This document shows positions 7,544-12,902 of a stretch of 27,344 nucleotides of DNA, piece by piece. Position numbers and translations under genes: made by a program. Origin of the DNA: a virus; IMG/VR virus record IMGVR_UViG_3300025655_000231, positions 1 to 27,344 of that record, one strand, 5' to 3'. Every line of letters begins with the position of its first letter. The first letter of the stretch is position 1. A model generated the notes under the pieces. It worked only from the letters and a program-made list of their open reading frames with translations, searched no databases and was not told where the DNA came from.

Positions 7544-7675
7544 CTACCTTCCTTGACCTCTATAGGGTTTCTTGTAGCCCTTTACTCGCTTGTTATGAAA
7601 CTTTTTAGTAAAGGTTCCGTTGCCTTGTCGTGTTACCTTTTTATTTGACTTATGTTCTTTCTTTTTTTGATTCAC
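7544..7675 (-). CDS. Small basic protein, 43 aa, GTG start
   Basis: This frame begins with a GTG that overlaps the recA stop codon (GTGA), preceded by AAGGAGAATGATAA, a strong ribosome binding site inside the end of recA. The product starts MNQKKKEHKSNKKVTRQ and ends YKKPYRGQGR, with 12 lysines, 4 arginines and only one acidic residue. The coupled start, good spacing and position between recA and its terminator support real expression. No family is recognised. The composition suggests an RNA- or DNA-binding peptide, possibly a recombination or replication accessory, but this is inference from charge and neighbours only. Confidence 0.65.
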   Translation of the reverse strand: MNQKKKEHKSNKKVTRQGNGTFTKKFHNKRVKGYKKPYRGQGR

Positions 7676-8784
7676 TTATCATTCTCCTTATCTTCGTAAA
7701 AATCAGTTGAATCGCCTATCCTTTTATCAAACTTCATGACGACTTCTTCTTCTAGTAACTCTACTACTCTATCATGAAACTTTTGTTCTTCAAGTTTTTC
7801 AAGCCACTGCTTTGATTGAAACTTATCGTGTGTTCCATCTTCATAGTGTAAGGTAAACCAAGCTCCAGCATTAGTTAGTTTTTCTGAAGACTTAATTGCT
7901 TCAAACCAGCTTTCCTTATCCATAATCTTGACTTCATCGCCAGCCCATAGAATCTTAAAAGCACACTGACGACCTTGAGTTCCAAAGCGAGACTTCTCAA
8001 TCTTAGCTTTTACTTCTGTACCAATTCTAAATCCCTTATCATCAAAGATAAAAGATGACTTTCCCTTACGAGCAGTTAGCCAAATCCTTAAAGAGTAGGA
8101 GTAAGCTAGGGCTTTACCACCGGGAGTAAAGTAAGGTGTAGTAAGGGCTTCTGCTGGTGTACGAGTAATGTTTGTCTTTAGCTGATTTAGAATCAATAGA
8201 GTTGACTTTGTGTTAGCAATAGGCTGAATCAACTTCGACATTCCCTTTGATAGAATACGAGGCTTTACAGCCATTGTTGATAATGGGTTAAAGTCAGACT
8301 CAATGTCTGAGACTGATGGTGTTAGAGCCATAGAATCCCAAATGAATAGCATTTGACTATCATTGTTCGCAAGTAGACTCTCAATTGTCTCTAAGACAAA
8401 CTCTACTGAACTAGCTTGAACATAAAGCAATTTCTCAATATCGCAGCCAGCATTAGCTAAAAACTCTGGATCAATAGAGTTCTCTGAATCAAAGTAGATT
8501 ACATCAATGCCCATTCGTTGAGCATTACCGGCTACTTGTGCCGCCATGTAAGATTTACCAGTTGCTTCCAAGCCAGCAATCTCACTTACCTTGCCTACAG
8601 GAATACCACCCCAATCTCCTCGTTTGATAATCCCGTCAAGCCATTTACAGCCAGTTGGAATAAACTGGTTTACTTCTGTTGGATTATCATCAGATAGAGA
8701 AAAGGCAACATCCATTCCTGCTTTCTTATTAATTAATTTTTTCATGTCGGCTATGTTTAACCGACCAGTTGCTGCTTTTGCCAT
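7672..8784 (-). CDS. uvsX: RecA/UvsX-type strand-exchange recombinase
   Basis: The 370-residue protein should form filaments on ssDNA and drive homologous pairing, used by T4-like phages for recombination-dependent replication. The ATPase core has Walker A GLEATGKS (71-78), YFDSENSID, Walker B LFIWDSMALT, and LLILNQLKTN with the loop L2 region TPYFTPGGKALAYS after it. Length is close to T4 UvsX (391 aa) and bacterial RecA (about 350 aa). The C-terminal end is acidic (STDFYEDKENDK), as in many recombinases. The ATG at 8784 follows TATGGAGAAAAA. The next gene upstream encodes the ssDNA-binding partner. Whether it is closer to UvsX or bacterial RecA cannot be settled without a tree. Confidence 0.92.
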   Translation of the reverse strand: MAKAATGRLNIADMKKLINKKAGMDVAFSLSDDNPTEVNQFIPTGCKWLDGIIKRGDWGGIPVGKVSEIAGLEATGKSYMAAQVAGNAQRMGIDVIYFDSENSIDPEFLANAGCDIEKLLYVQASSVEFVLETIESLLANNDSQMLFIWDSMALTPSVSDIESDFNPLSTMAVKPRILSKGMSKLIQPIANTKSTLLILNQLKTNITRTPAEALTTPYFTPGGKALAYSYSLRIWLTARKGKSSFIFDDKGFRIGTEVKAKIEKSRFGTQGRQCAFKILWAGDEVKIMDKESWFEAIKSSEKLTNAGAWFTLHYEDGTHDKFQSKQWLEKLEEQKFHDRVVELLEEEVVMKFDKRIGDSTDFYEDKENDK

Positions 8785-8803
8785 TTTTTCTCCATAATAA
8801 CGG

Positions 8804-8825
8804 AGGGGGAGCTTTCGCTCCCCCT
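8804..8825 (-). terminator. GC-rich stem-loop with GAAA tetraloop between SSB and recA genes
   Basis: AGGGGGAGC (8804-8812) pairs perfectly with GCTCCCCCT (8817-8825); on the minus strand the loop is GAAA, a GNRA tetraloop that makes very stable hairpins. The sequence after it, CCGTTATTATGG, has no real U-tract and runs into the recA ribosome binding site. It may be a partial terminator or an RNA 3'-end stabiliser that sets the SSB:recA ratio. Confidence 0.6.
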
Positions 8826-8834
8826 ACCAAACAA

Positions 8835-9578
8835 TTAACTAGCGAGTAGATCCTTGAAGGCATCATCTACGGATGAGCCACTAGACTTGTCGCTAACAAC
8901 AACTCCATCAGAATCATCTCCATCTTCACCGAGTAGGAACTTATCTAGGATAGCAGAAACATCATCCTTTGACTTAACCTCAAAGAGCTTGTCAAAATCT
9001 ACTTCATTGTCGAGTAGTTCACTCATCTGATCGGCATCTGGAACTAGAGCAGATGTCTTACGGCGAGCAGTAATATTGGTTGATGGGAACATCGCACCTG
9101 GAGCCTTACCATAAGTTAGAACCAAGTCAGTACCATTGTGAGCATCAGTAATATCACCGTAATCAGGATTTAGTACTAGTTGTAGCAAGTTCTCATAAAC
9201 AGTCTTGCTGTAACCCCAAACCTTAACACCTTCAGCCTCTTCACCACGAACCAAAACTGGTGAAAAGAATCGGCTCTTTGCTACAAGCTTACGAGCTAGT
9301 TGTCGTGACTCATCATCACCATCATTATAAAGCTTTGAAACAAAGTCGCAAACCGGACAATCATCGCCAAAGTTCTTCTTTGGACATAGGAATCCAGCTT
9401 TCTCACCTACATTGTAGTGAAAGTGAAAGTGTTTAAAGGGATCGCCATCTGGTGATGGTAGAATACGAATAACATTCTCGCCTTCAGATGGCTTCCAAAA
9501 TTTAGCTCCACCACTATTACCGCCCTTGTTGTGTAGGTCGGCTAGCTTTTGTCGCATTTTCTTAAGATCAATACCCAT
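8835..9578 (-). CDS. Single-stranded DNA-binding protein, T4 gp32-like
   Basis: The 247-residue protein should coat ssDNA at the fork and recruit replication and recombination proteins. It keeps the three-part gp32 layout: a basic N-terminal segment for cooperativity (LKKMRQKLADLHNKGG), an OB-type core with a zinc site, and an acidic C-terminal tail (EDGDDSDG to the end) for partner binding. The zinc ligands fit H52-x12-C65-x8-C74-x2-C77, against H-x12-C-x9-C-x2-C in T4 gp32. It is shorter than T4 gp32 (301 aa). The ATG has CGGAGGAATAA upstream, one of the best ribosome binding sites here, as expected for an abundant protein. A promoter candidate lies at 9762-9790. Confidence 0.9.
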   Translation of the reverse strand: MGIDLKKMRQKLADLHNKGGNSGGAKFWKPSEGENVIRILPSPDGDPFKHFHFHYNVGEKAGFLCPKKNFGDDCPVCDFVSKLYNDGDDESRQLARKLVAKSRFFSPVLVRGEEAEGVKVWGYSKTVYENLLQLVLNPDYGDITDAHNGTDLVLTYGKAPGAMFPSTNITARRKTSALVPDADQMSELLDNEVDFDKLFEVKSKDDVSAILDKFLLGEDGDDSDGVVVSDKSSGSSVDDAFKDLLAS

Positions 9579-10418
9579 TTATTCCTCCGTTTTATTTTGG
9601 GTTGTTTGAACAACATTTGTAAATGCTTCTACATAAACATGATTATCAGACCATTCTGAATCAATAATTTTGAAAGAAGCTTGTTCATTATTTTCTTGAA
9701 TTTGATTATTTATTTTTTCGACGACACCGGGTGTCTCCAGTGCCTTCTTGCTCATAACGAAATAGTAACACTTTTCTCGGATGCTGTCAAGAGGAAAGTG
9801 TAACATCTCTTCTCCATTCTCAGGGTTTACCATGCCAAAGCTAGAGATTCTGTTGACTTCCGATGGCTCTTCTACATTTGAGAATAAGCCTTCTGTGTTT
9901 TTAATGTAATTGGTCATGTGAAACATTCCTGCTATTGTACTGGCAACATAGTCTTTTTTCTGTAAGAAGTTGACTTCTGCCCCTTTTAGAACCTCTAAGG
10001 CATCATAAAGATAAATTTTACTAAACACTCCTGAGCGAGATAACTCTTGTAGTATACCACAAGTCATTCGCTCTCTTAACTTTTGCTTGTTAGATAGAAA
10101 GTTCTTTTCTGGTCTAACATAGTGGATAGTAATTTTTTTATCTTTGATCCTCTCTAAGATTCTAAGTGTTGCTCCGGTAGTCTTACCACCTCCGAACAAG
10201 AACACATGAACAACATTATGCCCCACTTTCTTACTAATGTCAAGACTTGTTTTCTCTTCGTAATCCTTGATTGTTTCTTGACTATCAATTAAAATTTGCT
10301 CGACATTATTTAATTGTTCTTTAAAGCTGGTGTCAATCACCATGACATCATAAGCTTCATGCTGGGCTAACTCAGTGGCAATCTGACTACCACCTGTTCC
10401 GATTCCGATTACCTGCAT
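9579..10418 (-). CDS. Divergent tubulin/FtsZ-like GTPase
   Basis: The 279-residue protein has the pattern of a tubulin/FtsZ nucleotide-binding domain. Residues 2-13 (QVIGIGTGGSQI) match the first beta strand and T1 glycine loop; YDVMVIDTSFKEQL matches the FtsZ '.F.A.NTD...L' strand; HVFLFGGGKTTGATLRILERI (71-91) matches the tubulin signature GGGTGTG with two substitutions. Residues 165-200 resemble the central helix region, with NVEEPSEV (181-188) at the T7 position where FtsZ has NVDFADV. CYYFVMSKKALETP and VYVEAFTNV fit C-terminal strands. It is shorter than FtsZ and phage PhuZ. It overlaps the polymerase end by 10 bases and abuts the SSB gene. A role in DNA positioning or a filament is inference; no homolog could be checked. 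Confidence 0.6.
   Translation of the reverse strand: MQVIGIGTGGSQIATELAQHEAYDVMVIDTSFKEQLNNVEQILIDSQETIKDYEEKTSLDISKKVGHNVVHVFLFGGGKTTGATLRILERIKDKKITIHYVRPEKNFLSNKQKLRERMTCGILQELSRSGVFSKIYLYDALEVLKGAEVNFLQKKDYVASTIAGMFHMTNYIKNTEGLFSNVEEPSEVNRISSFGMVNPENGEEMLHFPLDSIREKCYYFVMSKKALETPGVVEKINNQIQENNEQASFKIIDSEWSDNHVYVEAFTNVVQTTQNKTEE
9762..9790 (-). promoter_or_regulatory. Sigma-70-like promoter inside the tubulin-like gene, upstream of SSB
   Basis: On the minus strand TTGACA (9790-9785), 17 bp, TACTAT (9767-9762). It points at the SSB gene, whose ATG is about 180 bp downstream. The -35 is perfect and the -10 matches four of six consensus positions; it could provide extra SSB transcript. Confidence 0.4.
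10215..10243 (-). promoter_or_regulatory. Second sigma-70-like promoter inside the tubulin-like gene
   Basis: On the minus strand TTGACA (10243-10238), 17 bp, CATAAT (10220-10215). It lies in the coding region and points toward SSB. Spacing and boxes are good, but coding constraint or chance cannot be excluded. Confidence 0.35.
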
Positions 10419-11599
10419 AATTCTTTCATTTCTCCGTAGTTCACACCAGCAGCGATGTTAACCTTAAACTCTCCAAGACTAGTGTTGCCGTAAGTCTCTA
10501 CAAGGTCTTTCAAAAGGTCTCTGTCTTCCTCATTATAATCTATTAAAACCGAATCATGAATCACTGCTGTAATGTAGCTTTTCCTGTTGTTTAGTAGCTT
10601 ATCTAACTTGATTGCTTGAGTTAAGCACACATCTGAAGCTGTGCTCTGAATTAGGTAGTTTAGAGCATGAAAATCATCGCTAGGAATCTTACGATCAAAA
10701 GGTGTAGTGATGATACCATCCTTGTAGTAGGTTGACAAAATCTTATCTTTATTGTAAAATCTAGACATTAGGTGATCTTCAGAGTTGGGATTGTAGAGCC
10801 AAGCAAAAGCCCGTTTCTTCGCTTCTGCTCGGGTTCCTAGCCCTCTAAAAACATTCTTGATGTTCCACTCGTGGATGTCTTCTTTCGGCTGTTCTACACC
10901 GTTTAGAGCCTGTAGAACACGAAGTTCATTCGCATTGAAGTCTAGCTCTAAGAACCAGTGGTTATGTGGCTTCAAAATCTGACGGAATCTCTTATCAAAA
11001 GCCAAGATTGGAAAGCTATTTTTCTGAGTAGAGAGGCGACCCGTCTTGGACTTAAAGATGTTGTAGCTGATTTTGTCGCTGCTGTTTAAGAACTTTTGAA
11101 CGGCAACAAAGTCAGTCTTCTTCATAAATCGCTGATTCAGCTTGCTTTTATCAATGATTAGCTTTTGACCAGAGATCTTGGTTAGAAGCAAGTTAACTTC
11201 TTTTAAGAAAGAATAGTTAGCAGGCTTACTAAAGTTTTCAAACACAAACTTTGTAATCTCAGTCTTGTCCTCATAGAAGTCTGTGAGGAACTTGTCTGGA
11301 ACTAGGTCATAGAAGCAGTGGTCGTCTAAGCTGACCTTAGCCTTACCCAATGACTTGATAAACGACTTCATTCGCTTGGTGGAGTACTCCCACCTAGAGT
11401 GGAGGTGGTCGGGTAGTGGGACATCATCTATGTCATCCACCCCGGCATAGAGTTTAGCATAATCTACACTCTCAGACATAAAGTTAGGAGAGCTATCCCA
11501 AGTCTGGGTAAAGCCATGTCCAACATCTTCTTTGTAGATTTTGCCGTCACTATAGTAGCCGACACACTCAATCTTGTTATCAAGAATCTGAAAAATCAT
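10409..11599 (-). CDS. Family A DNA polymerase, polymerase domain only
   Basis: The 396-residue protein should be the replicative polymerase. The motifs of DNA polymerase I are present: TGRLST (187-191), motif A LELDFNANELRV with catalytic D220 and E225, motif B R257-x3-K261-x3-F265-x3-Y269 on the O helix, the NYLIQSTASD helix (314-323), and motif C VIHDS with catalytic D349. Residue F265 is the position of E. coli F762. The usual HDE of motif C reads HDS. The N-terminal 180 residues do not show the exonuclease motifs, and the length allows no such domain; T4 itself uses a family B enzyme. The start overlaps the upstream gene by 20 bases, and a promoter at 11653-11681 can supply its own transcript. 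Confidence 0.9.
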   Translation of the reverse strand: MIFQILDNKIECVGYYSDGKIYKEDVGHGFTQTWDSSPNFMSESVDYAKLYAGVDDIDDVPLPDHLHSRWEYSTKRMKSFIKSLGKAKVSLDDHCFYDLVPDKFLTDFYEDKTEITKFVFENFSKPANYSFLKEVNLLLTKISGQKLIIDKSKLNQRFMKKTDFVAVQKFLNSSDKISYNIFKSKTGRLSTQKNSFPILAFDKRFRQILKPHNHWFLELDFNANELRVLQALNGVEQPKEDIHEWNIKNVFRGLGTRAEAKKRAFAWLYNPNSEDHLMSRFYNKDKILSTYYKDGIITTPFDRKIPSDDFHALNYLIQSTASDVCLTQAIKLDKLLNNRKSYITAVIHDSVLIDYNEEDRDLLKDLVETYGNTSLGEFKVNIAAGVNYGEMKELCR

Positions 11600-12902
11600 T
11601 TAAATATCTGTTGTCCTCACCAGTCCTCTTGTCGAACTGATCTTGTGGGGACATCATAACACCTTCGTCAAATCTTGTCAAGTTGTTTTCGTTGAGGGTA
11701 ACGTCTCTATAGGCAGTCGTTCCCAAGTTGTATTGAATGTAATCAAGAGCTTTAGATAGAGCTTTTTGATTATTTTTACTTCGAAGGCTTTTGTAAATTG
11801 TTAAAGCATTTTTGATATGAAAGCCTCTTCTCTTTTGAGAAACAGTCAAACCGGACTCAGCCAATCTAAAATCATAATATAAGCCTATAGTAGTTTCTGT
11901 CTGGTTATAGTAAGCTGGTGTAGCGATACTTGTCTCTCTTAACTTTGGAAGTTCTCTATCTTTGTATGTATAAAAAGCATTAATACAGTTTGATCTAGCA
12001 GTTCTATTTTCTTTATATCGAGGATAAGCTTGTACAAATGTAGTATAAAATACAAATAATTCATTATAAAATTCTTCGAAGTATTTTGTAAGGTCTAGTC
12101 TTTCATAAAATGTTTCAAAAAATTCTTGTGTTGTTATAACTCTATTCTCATCAGTAATTTGCTCTTTAACAAAAGGTTCTGACTTTTTACTTTTAAAGTT
12201 TGATACTATTCTCCACGGTGAGTTTCTATCTATTCTAAATCCATATCTACCGCATAGTTCTTGAAAAACTTCAAAGTTATTATCATTTACAAATTCAAAA
12301 GCTAGAGAGTCGTCTCCATATTCTCCTTCGTAGATTTCTATAGCCATACCACTATTATTAACGGTAGTTCTATTTGACTCGTGAAAACCAACTCTAGTAA
12401 ATGGTTGCTTTGTATCTCTAATATATTGTAATAATAAAAGTATAAAAGAATTAAAATCTTTAACGTCTTCTGTTTCTAAAACATTTTCAAGTCTATCATT
12501 AAAAAAACTTTCATATAAAGATTGCTGATTGTCCTGATATTTTAATGTTGGGCTATTCCAGCCTTTAATTGGTTGTAAGGTTCTTTGAAAGAAATCTGAT
12601 TTGGTATCAATATAACCATCTAAATAAAGAGTCTCATAATGTAATCTCATTTTCTTAAATGCTTGTGAGACATAATTTAAACACAATACAGTGTTTTCAT
12701 CTGAATCTTTACTTACAATCTCTAAGAAAGATTCCTTTGGATAAACAACTCTTCCTAACTCATCAACCTTACCATATAAAGGTGTATCATACCAAAGATC
12801 GAACTGTCTGTCGGTCTGGTCATAAAGATAATCATACAAAACTCTACTATTATAAAGTTCTTTAGTTGTAGAATCATTATTAGCGCTTGGTATGTTAGTC
12901 AC
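11580..12902 (-). CDS. Unknown protein of the tail/baseplate gene block, 440 aa
   Basis: No family is recognised. The protein is rich in tyrosine, phenylalanine, asparagine and charged residues, with no signal peptide, membrane segment or enzymatic motif; a middle stretch (about 250-300) holds many aromatic and acidic residues, and the last 100 are mixed helical. It begins with GTG overlapping the stop of the preceding gene (TAGTG), and AAGGAG eight bases upstream is a strong ribosome binding site, so it is translationally coupled to the 916-residue virion gene. That makes a baseplate or other virion role the best guess. Its last 20 bases overlap the polymerase gene, which marks the junction between structural and replication modules. 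Confidence 0.6.
   Translation of the reverse strand: MTNIPSANNDSTTKELYNSRVLYDYLYDQTDRQFDLWYDTPLYGKVDELGRVVYPKESFLEIVSKDSDENTVLCLNYVSQAFKKMRLHYETLYLDGYIDTKSDFFQRTLQPIKGWNSPTLKYQDNQQSLYESFFNDRLENVLETEDVKDFNSFILLLLQYIRDTKQPFTRVGFHESNRTTVNNSGMAIEIYEGEYGDDSLAFEFVNDNNFEVFQELCGRYGFRIDRNSPWRIVSNFKSKKSEPFVKEQITDENRVITTQEFFETFYERLDLTKYFEEFYNELFVFYTTFVQAYPRYKENRTARSNCINAFYTYKDRELPKLRETSIATPAYYNQTETTIGLYYDFRLAESGLTVSQKRRGFHIKNALTIYKSLRSKNNQKALSKALDYIQYNLGTTAYRDVTLNENNLTRFDEGVMMSPQDQFDKRTGEDNRYLNDFSDS
11653..11681 (-). promoter_or_regulatory. Sigma-70-like promoter for the polymerase/replication operon
   Basis: On the minus strand TTGACA (11681-11676), 17 bp, TATGAT (11658-11653). It lies in the last 80 bp of the structural gene and about 50 bp before the polymerase ATG. 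This is where a separate early promoter would be expected, because the genes upstream are virion genes and those downstream are replication genes. Confidence 0.6.

Noticed and set aside
8985-8990. TTGACA on the minus strand inside the SSB gene
   Set aside because: The -10 position reads TCAAAG, so no promoter is supported.
10331-10336. TTGACA on the minus strand near the start of the tubulin-like gene
   Set aside because: The best -10 at 17 bp is TTAAAT, a poor match, and there is no nearby gene start.
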